A DNA stretch of 64,000 nucleotides from Chromobacterium alticapitis (GCF_002924365.1 NZ_PQWB01000024.1:1-64000), one strand, 5' to 3'; positions 1-8,889 are shown, numbered from the stretch's first letter. The notes: generated by a model not told the origin, from the sequence alone. Translations and numbers: made by a program.

Positions 1-44
1 TTTCGTTTCCGCTGCTTCGTTCGCTGCGTCAGCTGAGGAGGCGA

Positions 45-73
45 ACTATACGCCCGGGCCCCACCCCCGTCAA
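45..73 (-). promoter_or_regulatory. strong sigma-70 promoter reading out of the window (stable-RNA-like)
   Basis: On the minus strand there is TTGACG (73-68), a 17-nt GC-rich spacer and TATAGT (50-45), followed by a C/T-rich stretch. The sequence just upstream (roughly 74-110) is A/T-rich and could act as an UP element. A second TTGACG lies at 119-114, with a poorer -10 (TTCAAT) 17 nt further on. No gene follows inside the window. The shape resembles betaproteobacterial rRNA or tRNA promoters, which is inference. Confidence 0.55.
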
Positions 74-213
74 CACCTTTTGCGAGAAAAATTGAAAGAT
101 TTTCGACAACCCCCGTCAAGTTACTGATTTAAAAAGAAGTGGCATTCAAAAAAATCTCAAACCAGCCGCATTCCAGCTCGCTTCCTGCCCGCATTGGCTC
201 AACTTGGAAAACA

Positions 214-248
214 AAAACCGGCTCGAAACTTCGCTTCGAGCCGGTTTT
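214..248 (-). terminator. rho-independent terminator of rnr
   Basis: A perfect 14-bp stem (214-227 with 235-248, 7-nt loop) is followed on the minus strand by TTTGTTTT. It lies about 30 nt past the rnr stop codon. Nothing else coding is visible in 1-278. Confidence 0.85.
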
Positions 249-278
249 CTTATACCTATTAATATAGATAGCTACTGA

Positions 279-3044
279 TCACTCATCGCCACCGCGTCGC
301 TTGGCATTGCTTCTGCCGCGCCTACGCGCTGTCGATGCTGCGGAAGGCGTTGGCTTCTGCGCCTCGTCCACCGGAGCAATCGGAGCAACAGGAGTTCTCT
401 TGGCGGCCGGACGGCGCGCCACTGGCTGCGGCTGCGGCTGAACCTGATCCGCCTTCGGCACCTGAGCGATATCCTGCTTCTCTTGCGCAGGCTTAGCCGT
501 ACGCCCTCTTCCCTTAGACGCGGCAGGCGCAACTGCGCCCGCCGCGTCTGTGGAGCTGCCCGCAGATGCCCCTGCGGATTGAGCTGCTGGCGCTGCGCCC
601 GGCCTTGCTTTTGCCTCAGGCTCCGCCACAAGCTTGCCTACAGCCTCCTGCCCCACGGCAGGTTTAGCCGGGCGACGGCGCCCCTTGGGAGCAGCCGGCA
701 AGCCCACAGGCTTGGCAGGAGCAGGCTCGACCGTTTCTACAGACGCAGGCGAGTTCTCCAACGGCGCCACGCGCGCCTCGGCGGCGCCGGCAGTCTTGCC
801 ACGACGGCGGCGACTCGACTTAGCCGGCTCCGCCTTTTCCACCCGCTCAGTTCCCTGCGCAGCTGCCGGCTCATCTCTGACCAGGGCGAACTCCACCTGC
901 GAGTTCTCCAAATTGGCGCTCATCACCTTCACCTTCAGCGTGTCGCCCAAGCGGTATTGCACGCCGCTCTTCTCGCCTATGATGGCCTGCAGATCCTTCT
1001 TGAAGTGGAAATAGTCCTTGCCCAGTTCGGAAATGTGCACCAAGCCTTCCACATAGACCTCGTCCAGCAGCACGAACGCGCCAAATCCCGTGACCGCGCA
1101 GATCTTGCCCTGGAAGACCTCGCCTATCTTGTCGCGCATATAGTAGGTTTTCAGCCAGGACTCCACGTCGCGGCTGGCGTCGTCGGCGCGGCGCTCGGTC
1201 ATCGAACAATGCACACCCAGCTGCGCCCACTTGCCCGGCTTGTACTTCTCCCCCTTGAGCACCGCCTTGATCGCGCGATGCACCAGCAAGTCCGGGTAGC
1301 GGCGAATGGGAGACGTGAAGTGGGTGTAAGCCTCGTAAGCCAGGCCAAAGTGGCCGCTATTGTCCGGCGTGTACACGGCTTGCTGCATCGAGCGCAGCAA
1401 CATGGTCTGCAGCACAGGCGCGTCCGGGCGGCCATGGATCTGCTCGGCCAGCTTGCCGTAATCCTTGGCGCTGGGCTTGTCTTCGCCACCCAGGGTCAAG
1501 CCAACCATGCGCAGATAAGTGCGCAGGTTTTCCAACTTTTCTTCGGTCGGTCCCTCATGCACGCGATACAAGGCCTTATGGCCGTTCTTTTGCAGGAAAT
1601 CCGCCGAGCAGACGTTGGCCGCCAGCATGCATTCTTCGATCAACCGGTGCGCGTCGTTGCGGACAATGGGCACGATGCGCTCGATCTTGCCCTTGTCGTT
1701 GAAGACCATTTGCGTTTCGGTCGAGTCGAACTCGATGGCGCCGCGCTTGCCGCGCGCCGACAGCAGGATCTTGAACAGGGCGTACAAATCCCGCACATGC
1801 GGCAGCATGGCATGATCGGTGCCGTTCTGTAGCCAATCCCACACTTGGTTGTACGTCAACCTCGCCTTGGACTGCATGACTGCCGGATAGAATTTGTACT
1901 TCTTGACCTCGCCCTTGGCATTGATCTGCATGTCGCAGACCATGCACATGCGCTCGACGTCCGGATTCAGCGAACAGATGCCATTGGACAGCGCCTCCGG
2001 CAGCATGGGAATGACTCGGCGCGGAAAATAGACCGAGGTCCCGCGATCCAGCGCCTCCTGATCCAGCGCGTCTCCCGGCTGCACGTAGAAACTGACGTCG
2101 GCAATGGCCACCACCAAGCGGTAGCCCTTGCCCTGTTTTTCCGCGAATACCGCGTCGTCGAAATCGCGCGCGGTTTCGCCGTCTATCGTCACCAGCGGCA
2201 GATCGCGCAGGTCTACCCTATCCTTGGTCCAGTCCTTCTTGCGCACTTTCTTCGGCGTCGTCTTGGCCTGGGTCAGCGCATCATCCGGGAAGACATGCGG
2301 CAGCGCGTGCTTGCGCAGCGCGATTTCGATCTCCATGCCCGGATCGGCGTAGTTGCCCAGCACCTCGGCCACCCGGCCGACCGGCTGATGATAGGCGTCA
2401 GGCTGACGCACAATATCGACCATCACCACCTGGCCATCCAGCGCGCCGGACTCGCTGCCCGGCTCGATCAGGATGCCGTGATTGATCCGGCGATCTTCCG
2501 GCCTGACCACCCAAACGCCGCGTTCATGCTGAATGCGGCCAACCAGCTTAGTCACCGCGTGCTCCAGCACCTCGACGATCTTGCCTTCCTGCCGACCGCG
2601 CCGGTCAACGCCGGACGGCCGCACCATCACGCGGTCGCCGTGCATCACCTTTTTCATTTCACGCTCAGGCAGGAATATGTCGTTACCGCGGCCCTCGCCC
2701 TCGTCGGGCATGGCGAAGCCATAGCCATCTCGGTGGCCAGACACCTTGCAGCGCACCAGGTCCAGCTTTTGGGCAACGCAGACCGCGCCTTTGCGGTTGA
2801 TGATGATTTCGCCATCGCGCTCCATGGCGCGCAAGCGACGTTCAAAAAACGATTGTTCGTCGCGGTGAATCGACAACATCTGGGCCAATTCATCCGGAAA
2901 CAGCGGCACCCCTTGCTCGGCGAGAATCTGCATGATGAACTCGCGGCTGGGCAAGGGATTGGAATATTTAAGTTTTTCCCGCTCCAGGAAAGGATCCTGG
3001 TCACGCAGGGAAAGTTTTTTTTGCCTTTTTGAGGTCTGATCCAT
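279..3044 (-). CDS. rnr: ribonuclease R
   Basis: 3'-to-5' processive exoribonuclease of the RNB family (921 aa), which degrades structured mRNA and rRNA in the cytoplasm. In order there are an N-terminal winged-helix/cold-shock region, the RNB catalytic core with the acidic DFDDAV motif near residue 293, the HFTSPIRRYPDL motif near 580, an S1 domain near 645-715, and a tail of roughly 195 residues rich in Ala, Pro, Lys and Arg. I chose ATG 3044 rather than the longer reading because GAGGG precedes it at good spacing and the protein then starts MDQTSKRQKK. The tail is longer than the Lys-rich tail of E. coli RNase R. The start codon overlaps the -35 of the divergent tRNA promoter. Confidence 0.95.
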   Translation of the reverse strand: MDQTSKRQKKLSLRDQDPFLEREKLKYSNPLPSREFIMQILAEQGVPLFPDELAQMLSIHRDEQSFFERRLRAMERDGEIIINRKGAVCVAQKLDLVRCKVSGHRDGYGFAMPDEGEGRGNDIFLPEREMKKVMHGDRVMVRPSGVDRRGRQEGKIVEVLEHAVTKLVGRIQHERGVWVVRPEDRRINHGILIEPGSESGALDGQVVMVDIVRQPDAYHQPVGRVAEVLGNYADPGMEIEIALRKHALPHVFPDDALTQAKTTPKKVRKKDWTKDRVDLRDLPLVTIDGETARDFDDAVFAEKQGKGYRLVVAIADVSFYVQPGDALDQEALDRGTSVYFPRRVIPMLPEALSNGICSLNPDVERMCMVCDMQINAKGEVKKYKFYPAVMQSKARLTYNQVWDWLQNGTDHAMLPHVRDLYALFKILLSARGKRGAIEFDSTETQMVFNDKGKIERIVPIVRNDAHRLIEECMLAANVCSADFLQKNGHKALYRVHEGPTEEKLENLRTYLRMVGLTLGGEDKPSAKDYGKLAEQIHGRPDAPVLQTMLLRSMQQAVYTPDNSGHFGLAYEAYTHFTSPIRRYPDLLVHRAIKAVLKGEKYKPGKWAQLGVHCSMTERRADDASRDVESWLKTYYMRDKIGEVFQGKICAVTGFGAFVLLDEVYVEGLVHISELGKDYFHFKKDLQAIIGEKSGVQYRLGDTLKVKVMSANLENSQVEFALVRDEPAAAQGTERVEKAEPAKSSRRRRGKTAGAAEARVAPLENSPASVETVEPAPAKPVGLPAAPKGRRRPAKPAVGQEAVGKLVAEPEAKARPGAAPAAQSAGASAGSSTDAAGAVAPAASKGRGRTAKPAQEKQDIAQVPKADQVQPQPQPVARRPAAKRTPVAPIAPVDEAQKPTPSAASTARRRGRSNAKRRGGDE

Positions 3045-3071
3045 TGACACCCTCAGAATTATGTCTATAAT
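3044..3071 (+). promoter_or_regulatory. consensus promoter of the tRNA-Leu array
   Basis: TTGACA (3044-3049), a 16-nt spacer and TATAAT (3066-3071) lie about 46 nt before the first tRNA-Leu. Both hexamers match the sigma-70 consensus exactly. The -35 shares one base with the start codon of the divergent rnr gene. Confidence 0.85.
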
Positions 3072-3116
3072 TCGCTTCTCGTTGCAGCGATGCAACAGAT
3101 GATACAGCAAAGCGAC

Positions 3117-3203
3117 GCCCAGGTGGCGGAATTGGTAGACGCACTAGGTTCAGGTCCTAGCGCCCGCAAGGGTGTGGAAGTTCGAGTCTTCTCTTGGGCA
3201 CCA
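3117..3203 (+). tRNA. tRNA-Leu(CAG), copy 1
   Basis: An 87-nt class II tRNA with encoded CCA. The anticodon loop TTCAGGT gives anticodon CAG, which reads CUG. The long variable arm (GCGCCCGCAAGGGTGT) and T-loop (TTCGAGT) are clear. The acceptor stem GCCCAGG pairs with CTTGGGC through one G-U pair. Confidence 0.97.
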
Positions 3204-3254
3204 ATCTTACTATTGTAAGCCTGTCGCTAAGCTGGCATCATGAAAATCTGGTTG

Positions 3255-3341
3255 GCCCAGGTGGCGGAATTGGTAGACGCACTAGGTTCAGGTCCTAGCG
3301 CCCGCAAGGGTGTGGAAGTTCGAGTCTTCTCTTGGGCACCA
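3255..3341 (+). tRNA. tRNA-Leu(CAG), copy 2
   Basis: Identical in sequence to copy 1 (87 nt, CCA encoded) and 51 nt downstream of it. Probably co-transcribed from the promoter at 3044-3071. Confidence 0.97.
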
Positions 3342-3392
3342 AAACAGATAGATTTAAAATCGGCCAGGCCGATTCAGCAAGACAATTTGCTT

Positions 3393-3479
3393 GCCCAGGT
3401 GGCGGAATTGGTAGACGCACTAGGTTCAGGTCCTAGCGCCCGCAAGGGTGTGGAAGTTCGAGTCTTCTCCTGGGCACCA
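3393..3479 (+). tRNA. tRNA-Leu(CAG), copy 3
   Basis: Same 87-nt tRNA as the other copies except for one base in the 3' acceptor strand (CCTGGGC instead of CTTGGGC), which replaces the G-U pair by G-C. The spacers between copies are unrelated in sequence. Confidence 0.97.
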
Positions 3480-3539
3480 AATATTATAAATCTGGCGCTT
3501 TTAGTTTCAGGTTCAAGCATCAATACAATTTAGAGTTAT

Positions 3540-3626
3540 GCCCAGGTGGCGGAATTGGTAGACGCACTAGGTTCAGGTCCTAGCGCCCGCAAGGGTGTGG
3601 AAGTTCGAGTCTTCTCTTGGGCACCA
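3540..3626 (+). tRNA. tRNA-Leu(CAG), copy 4
   Basis: Identical to copies 1 and 2, the last of the array, followed at once by a terminator. Confidence 0.97.
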
Positions 3627-3631
3627 GCATG

Positions 3632-3663
3632 AAAGCCGTTGATTTCTTATCAACGGCTTTTTT
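3632..3663 (+). terminator. terminator of the tRNA-Leu array
   Basis: A 12-bp stem (AAAGCCGTTGAT, 3632-3643, with 3649-3660) and a run of T residues lie directly after the fourth tRNA. Confidence 0.9.
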
Positions 3664-3728
3664 GCGTTCCGCACTACCCATCCCAGCGCACGAAACGCCG
3701 CCAGCCGACGGCGCTCGCCACGCAGGCC

Positions 3729-5129
3729 CTAACCTTCACTCCCCGCCGACACCTGCCGGCCCGCATTGGGCTCCAGGCGCAGGAACAACAGGCTGGACAA
3801 AGCCGTCAACGCCCCCATGATCAAGAAGGCGTGGCCAAAGTCCTCCGCCAGCAACTGCTTATGACCCTGTAGCCAGGCCGCCGATTGCAGCGCGAACGCC
3901 CCCACCGTCACACCGAAACCGGCCGCCAGCTGCTGCGCCACGCTGGACAAGCTGGTGGCCTGGCTCAACCTGTCCTTATCCACATCGGCAAAGGTGATGG
4001 CGTTCAGGCTGGTGAACTGCAGCGAGCGCAGGCAACCGCCCAGCACGAAAACCGCTAACAGCACCCAGTGCGCCGTATCGGCGCGGAACAGCGAATACAC
4101 CGCCACCGAACAACCTGCCAGCAGGCTGTTCAGCACCAGAATGCGGCGGAAGCCGAATTGCTGCAGCACCTTGGCCACGATGGTTTTCATGCCTATGGCC
4201 CCCATCGCGGTGGAGCAGGTCAACAGGCCAGACTCGAAGGGCGTGAAACCAAAGCCCAGTTGCAGCATCAGCGGCAGCAGGAAAGGGATGGTGCCTATGC
4301 CGACGCGGAACATGAAGCCACCCACCACGCCGGCATTGAAAGTGGGCAAGCGCAGCAGCGACAGGTCCAACAAAGGGTGCTCCTGCCGCCGATAGTGCCA
4401 CAAATAGGCCAGCAACAGCGCGCCGCCCCCCACGGTCAGCCAAATCGAGGCTTGCGCCGACAGCATATGCTTGCCCTCTGACGCCAAGCCCAACATCAGC
4501 ATGGAAAGACCGGCGCCGGTGAACACGAAGCCAGCCACATCCAACCTGGGCACATGCTCCTCTTTCAGATTGGCGATGAAACGTCCTGCCAGCACCAAAC
4601 CCAGCAAACCAATGGGAATATTGATCAGGAAGATCCAGCGCCAGTGAAAATAAGTACTGATGAAGCCGCCTAGAGGCGGCCCTATCACCGGCCCCAGCAG
4701 CGCCGGCACCGTCAGATAACTGAGCGCCTGCACCAGATTGGCCTTGTCTATGGTGCGCAGGATCACCAACCTCCCCACCGGCACCATCATCGCGCCGCCT
4801 ATGCCCTGCAGGAAGCGAGCCATGACAAAGCCATGCAATGAGCTGGTCGCCGCGCATAGCAAAGACCCCAGCATGAACACCAGAATGGCGGAACGGAAAA
4901 TACGCCGCGCGCCAAAGCGATCCGCCATCCAGCCGCTGAGCGGGATGAATACCGCCAGGCTGACCAGATAAGAAGTCAGGGCCAGTTTCAGGGAGATGGG
5001 ATCGACGGACAGATCGCGCGCGATGGCGGGAAGAGAGGTAGAGATAACGGTGGCGTCCATATTCTCCATGAACAACGCCGTAGCGACGATTAACGGCGTC
5101 ACCATGCCGGGGGCGATTTTCAACTGCAT
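3729..5129 (-). CDS. MFS drug exporter, DHA2 (EmrB/QacA-like) family
   Basis: Inner-membrane proton-driven exporter, 466 aa, with the usual length and spread of hydrophobic segments for a 14-helix DHA2 protein. The signature MDATVISTSLP lies in helix 1, the loop motif GWMADRFGARR follows helix 2, and the antiporter motif C (GPVIGPPLGG) is near residue 150. Substrates cannot be told from sequence. ATG 5129 (MQLKIAPGM) is preferred over an upstream in-frame ATG at 5189 because the extra 20 residues are Gly-rich and unlike the family; neither start has a good ribosome site. It stands alone with no adaptor (EmrA) or regulator gene beside it. Confidence 0.85.
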   Translation of the reverse strand: MQLKIAPGMVTPLIVATALFMENMDATVISTSLPAIARDLSVDPISLKLALTSYLVSLAVFIPLSGWMADRFGARRIFRSAILVFMLGSLLCAATSSLHGFVMARFLQGIGGAMMVPVGRLVILRTIDKANLVQALSYLTVPALLGPVIGPPLGGFISTYFHWRWIFLINIPIGLLGLVLAGRFIANLKEEHVPRLDVAGFVFTGAGLSMLMLGLASEGKHMLSAQASIWLTVGGGALLLAYLWHYRRQEHPLLDLSLLRLPTFNAGVVGGFMFRVGIGTIPFLLPLMLQLGFGFTPFESGLLTCSTAMGAIGMKTIVAKVLQQFGFRRILVLNSLLAGCSVAVYSLFRADTAHWVLLAVFVLGGCLRSLQFTSLNAITFADVDKDRLSQATSLSSVAQQLAAGFGVTVGAFALQSAAWLQGHKQLLAEDFGHAFLIMGALTALSSLLFLRLEPNAGRQVSAGSEG

Positions 5130-5213
5130 GACTTTTGGATAACCGGACAAGCCATGCAGTGTACCACCGCCACCGCATGCCTGCCGCATGGAAAATACAC
5201 GCTAACAAACAAA

Positions 5214-5236
5214 ACCGCCCGGCAGCGCCGGGCGGT
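5214..5236 (-). terminator. terminator of the phosphoesterase gene
   Basis: Stem ACCGCCCGGC/GCCGGGCGGT (10 bp, 3-nt loop) followed by TTTTGTTTG on the minus strand, 21 nt after the stop at 5258. Confidence 0.85.
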
Positions 5237-5257
5237 GAATGGATAAGGCCGCGGTGC

Positions 5258-7402
5258 TTACTTGAACGACAAGGCCGTAGTGAAATCACCCATCGGCTTG
5301 TTGCCGTTTTTCACCAGGGCCGCATCGCGCGCCACCACGCCCGGCAGCGGCTGCAGGCCGAAACGGCGCGTCAGGAAGCGCAGGATGGAGCCCGTGTCGT
5401 ACTGGGTATGATCCACCTTGGTTTGATCTTTCGACCGATTCTGAGTGAATGGCGAAATCAGGATGGCCGGAATACGGGTGCCCGGGCCCCAGCGGTCGCC
5501 CTTCGGCACAGCCGCGTGGTCATAGAAACCGCCGTTTTCATCATAAGTCACGACAACCAGCATGTTTTTCCACTGCGGGCTCTTCTGCAGCTGGGCAATC
5601 ACGGAAGCGATGTGATTGTCGCCATCCGCCACGCTGGCGTAGCCGGAATGTTGGTTCAAATTGCCCTGCGGCTTGTAGAACGCCACCTGCGGCAGCTTGC
5701 CGGCAGCGGCGTCGGCCAGGAAGCTCTGATCGAAGTCCTTCAGGTGCTGACCGCGATAGGCCGCCTGCTTCACCGGATCAAAGGCCGCATAGTAGTTGAA
5801 CGGCTGGTGATGCGCCTGGAAGTTCGGCGTCGGAGCATGGTAGATCTTGCTCGGATCTGCCGCCACGGCATTCCAGGCCCCAGCATACCAAGCCCAGCTA
5901 ACCTTCTTGGCGTCCAGACGGTCGGCAATGGTGGCCTGAGCCTGAGCCGGCAAGGTATTGGCCTTGTTGCCATCCGCGTACTTGCCGGTCTTGTCATCGC
6001 TGGCCGGCGTATTGCCGCTAGGCTGGAACGGCGGCTGCATGGTATTGACGGCATAGAACTTGCCGGCGCTGTCCTTGGGTGTCAGATTGCCATTGTTCAC
6101 ATACTTGGCCGCGCCTATCAGCACCGAGGCGGGGTTATTGGCAGCCGGCGTCAGACGGACAAAGTTGCCCTTGCTGTCGGTATCGATGGCAGCGATGCTG
6201 CCCTTGGCCGGAGACTTGGCGTCATCGGCGTTCGGATACACCGGCGCGCAAGCGCAAACCAGGTATTGGTGGTTCAGGAAGGAGCCGCCGAAAGCGCCCA
6301 TGAAGAAGTTGTCGGCCAGCGTGTATTGCTGGGCCAACTTCCACATGGCCATCTTGCTGCCGTCGTAGTAGCCCATGGACAGGCCGCCGGCGTCGGAGTA
6401 GGCCGCGAACTTGTCGTTGGCGCCGCCATTGATCTGCATCTGATTGGTATAGAAGCTATGGATCAGGTCGCGCGTCACCACCGATTGCGGCACCACCACG
6501 CCGGTGACGTTCAAGCCCTTGGGATCATCGATCTGGAACGGCTTGTTGGCGAAGCCCACGGTCTGAGCTTGGCTCAGCGTCACGCTCTGACCGCCCGCCG
6601 TCAGCCCGCCCCAGGTCGGCGGCAACGCCGGCAGCACGGCATTGTCGAAGTCCTTCTGCGGCGTGATGGCGCCCTGCGCGCTCGGATTCACGCCCGGAAT
6701 GCCATTGGCCCCAGGGAACAGGCCATACAGGTTATCGAAGCCTCGGTTTTCGGCGTAGATCACTACCACGTTCTGGATATCGCTCAAACCCATCCGCTTA
6801 TGCAGATTGGCCTTGATGTCGCCTGTCGGACCCGCTTCTTTCACCGCGCTGGCGATGGCATCGATATTCTGGTTGATCGCAACCTTCAAGGCGGCTTTGA
6901 CGTCCGGGTCCGTTTCCTTGTTGTGGTCGGCCATGATCTTTTCCGGGTCCACGCCCAGACGGTCAGCCACCGCTTTGCGCGCGCCGGCCAAATCCATGCC
7001 ATTGTCCATCAGGTCGGCCACTTCGGTAGTCAAGGAGCTGACCACCACTTTATTGGCGCCGGCCGGCGCGCGGAATACCAAAGGATCGCTTACCTTGGTC
7101 TCCGTATTGGCGTCCGGATCGAAGCGCGTAGCGTCCGTCCCCACTTCGACCAGCACCGCGCCGCTGCCACTCAAGGTAAACGCGCCATTGCCATCGGTAT
7201 AAGTCGACGGCTCATTGGCGTCGCAATGGCCGTTGCCATTCTGATCCAGACACACTTTGGCATGGCGGAAATAGCTGCCGGTCACCACGCCGCTAGTCGT
7301 GGCGGTGGCCGCATTGGCGGAGGAGGAAGAGCCGCCGCCACAGGCGCTCAGCACGGCGGCGCTGATCAGAGTCAGCGCGACGCCACAGGTCAAACGATCC
7401 AT
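5258..7402 (-). CDS. secreted phosphoesterase / acid phosphatase lipoprotein (PLC-AcpA family)
   Basis: Predicted lipoprotein of 714 aa. It begins with a signal sequence and lipobox LSAC, then a Gly/Ser linker and a small N-terminal region with an acidic DQNGNGHCD motif that looks like a calcium-binding loop. The large catalytic domain belongs to the phosphoesterase family (ENRGFDNLYG near residue 215, VVTYDENGGFYDH near 610) that includes phospholipase C and acid phosphatase AcpA. It probably releases phosphate from esters at the cell surface. ATG 7402 is preferred over the overlapping GTG 7405 because AAGGA sits 8 nt before it. A candidate PHO box lies upstream (7450-7467). The exact substrate is unknown. 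Confidence 0.82.
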   Translation of the reverse strand: MDRLTCGVALTLISAAVLSACGGGSSSSANAATATTSGVVTGSYFRHAKVCLDQNGNGHCDANEPSTYTDGNGAFTLSGSGAVLVEVGTDATRFDPDANTETKVSDPLVFRAPAGANKVVVSSLTTEVADLMDNGMDLAGARKAVADRLGVDPEKIMADHNKETDPDVKAALKVAINQNIDAIASAVKEAGPTGDIKANLHKRMGLSDIQNVVVIYAENRGFDNLYGLFPGANGIPGVNPSAQGAITPQKDFDNAVLPALPPTWGGLTAGGQSVTLSQAQTVGFANKPFQIDDPKGLNVTGVVVPQSVVTRDLIHSFYTNQMQINGGANDKFAAYSDAGGLSMGYYDGSKMAMWKLAQQYTLADNFFMGAFGGSFLNHQYLVCACAPVYPNADDAKSPAKGSIAAIDTDSKGNFVRLTPAANNPASVLIGAAKYVNNGNLTPKDSAGKFYAVNTMQPPFQPSGNTPASDDKTGKYADGNKANTLPAQAQATIADRLDAKKVSWAWYAGAWNAVAADPSKIYHAPTPNFQAHHQPFNYYAAFDPVKQAAYRGQHLKDFDQSFLADAAAGKLPQVAFYKPQGNLNQHSGYASVADGDNHIASVIAQLQKSPQWKNMLVVVTYDENGGFYDHAAVPKGDRWGPGTRIPAILISPFTQNRSKDQTKVDHTQYDTGSILRFLTRRFGLQPLPGVVARDAALVKNGNKPMGDFTTALSFK

Positions 7403-7433
7403 CACGATGTTCCTTGCTATTTGAGGTGTACGG

Positions 7434-7467
7434 ATTATTGCCGCGCAATGTTACACTTGATTTACAC
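7434..7467 (-). promoter_or_regulatory. candidate PHO box plus -10 for the phosphoesterase
   Basis: On the minus strand two 7-nt direct repeats, GTGTAAA and GTGTAAC, are separated by 4 nt (7467-7450). Ten nt later comes AATAAT (7439-7434), a near-consensus -10. This 7-4-7-10 layout is that of PhoB-activated promoters, but the repeats match the E. coli CTGTCAT consensus only partly. Confidence 0.4.
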
Positions 7468-7572
7468 ATTGTTAACATACCCATAAGCATGAATATTTCA
7501 AGTTCACCTGTTTTATTTTTATTTAATAAAAATAAGATATATTTTATGATTAAATTTATTTAGCATTTACTT

Positions 7573-8826
7573 ATGATCATAACTCGCACCCTGTTGCCGC
7601 TCATTTTTGTCTTGCAATCGTTTTCCGCAGCCTCCGCAGCCACGCCGGCCAAGCCCGCCTATCTCGGCGCGCCCTACGCTCCCGGCCCGCACCCGGTCAG
7701 CGCCAAGCAACTGGAAAGCCTGGGTCGACAACTCTTCTTCGACCGTTCGCTATCCGCCTCCGGCAGCATGTCATGTGCCAGCTGCCACAGTCCGGCCCAT
7801 GCCTACGGCCCGCCCAATGGCCTAGCCGTCCAATTGGGCGGCAAGGATGGAAAGCAAGCCGGCACGCGCGCCGTACCGTCTTTGCGCTACTTGCAGAGCG
7901 TGCCCGCGTTCAGCGAACACTTTCATGACGATGACGGCAATGACAGCGAAGACGCCGGCCCCACAGGCGGCTTCACCTGGGATGGCCGCGCCGACTCCAC
8001 CCACAGCCAGGCAGCCCTGCCGCTGCTAGCCGCCAATGAAATGGCCAACGGCACGCCGGCCGCCGTGGTGAAGAAATTGCAGGCTTCGCGCACAGCGGAC
8101 AGCTTCCGCCAGCTTTTCGGCAAAGATATCTTCAGCCATCCGGATACGGCTTTCGGCAAGGCAGTGCTGGCGCTGGAGGTGTTTCAACAGAATCCCAAGG
8201 AATTTTCGCCTTACGACAGCAAGTACGACGCGTATTTGCGCGGCCAGCTCAAGCTGAGCACCCAAGAGGCGCGCGGCCTCAAAGCCTTCAACGACCCGGC
8301 CAAGGGCAATTGCGCGTCTTGCCACCTGAGCCAGCGCTCGGAAAGCGGCGCCTTCCCGCTGTTCAGCGACTTCGGCCACATCGCCGTGGGCGCGCCGCGC
8401 AATCCCGCCATTGCGGCCAACCGCGATCCGGCCTATCACGACCTTGGCTTGTGCGGCCCCTACCGCACAGACCTGAAGAACCATGCGGAATATTGCGGCT
8501 TGTTCCGCACGCCCAGCCTGCGCAATGTGGCCACGCGCCGGGTTTTCTTCCATAACGGAGCGTTCCACGATCTGCGCCAAGTGCTGCGCTTCTACGCCGA
8601 ACGCGACACGCACCCAGAAAAATGGTACCCCAGAGGCAAGAATGGCAAGACGGCCAAGTTCGACGACCTGCCGGCGCGCTATCACGGCAATATCAATATG
8701 GAGCCGCCGTTTGGCGGCAAGCCGGGCGGCAAACCGGCGTTCACCGAGCAAGACATAGACGACATGCTAGCCTTCCTGAAAACGCTGAATGACGGCTACC
8801 AATCAGCCAAACGCCAGAAAAGCTGA
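7573..8826 (+). CDS. periplasmic dihaem cytochrome c peroxidase (CcpA/MauG family)
   Basis: 417-aa exported protein with a signal peptide ending near residue 23. Two CxxCH haem sites (both CASCH, near residues 69 and 246) define the dihaem peroxidase family, which reduces hydrogen peroxide in the periplasm with electrons from cytochrome c. A cluster of acidic residues (HDDDGNDSED near 118-127) is unusual. It is transcribed away from the phosphoesterase across a 167-nt AT-rich gap. The family also contains MauG-like enzymes that modify other proteins, so peroxidase activity is likely rather than certain. I saw no FNR box in the gap. Confidence 0.85.
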   Translation: MIITRTLLPLIFVLQSFSAASAATPAKPAYLGAPYAPGPHPVSAKQLESLGRQLFFDRSLSASGSMSCASCHSPAHAYGPPNGLAVQLGGKDGKQAGTRAVPSLRYLQSVPAFSEHFHDDDGNDSEDAGPTGGFTWDGRADSTHSQAALPLLAANEMANGTPAAVVKKLQASRTADSFRQLFGKDIFSHPDTAFGKAVLALEVFQQNPKEFSPYDSKYDAYLRGQLKLSTQEARGLKAFNDPAKGNCASCHLSQRSESGAFPLFSDFGHIAVGAPRNPAIAANRDPAYHDLGLCGPYRTDLKNHAEYCGLFRTPSLRNVATRRVFFHNGAFHDLRQVLRFYAERDTHPEKWYPRGKNGKTAKFDDLPARYHGNINMEPPFGGKPGGKPAFTEQDIDDMLAFLKTLNDGYQSAKRQKS

Positions 8827-8838
8827 CGCCGCATAAAC

Positions 8839-8868
8839 AAAAAGCCCACCGCAAGCGGTGGGCTTTTT
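8839..8868. terminator. bidirectional terminator between ccp and purA
   Basis: Stem AAAAAGCCCACCGC/GCGGTGGGCTTTTT (14 bp, 2-nt loop) with A and T runs on the two sides. It serves the peroxidase gene from the left and purA from the right. Confidence 0.9.
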
Positions 8869-8889
8869 ACTGGCGCGATCTCGCGCGGC

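Noticed and set aside
3240-3533. Short protein frame across two of the tRNA-Leu genes
   Set aside because: It is repeated translation of tRNA sequence.
5135-7486. Plus-strand frame of 783 codons antisense to the phosphoesterase
   Set aside because: Shadow of the real gene, which has a lipobox, family motifs and a ribosome site.
7441-7572. FNR box before the cytochrome c peroxidase
   Set aside because: CTTGATTTACACATTG lacks the second half ATCAA.
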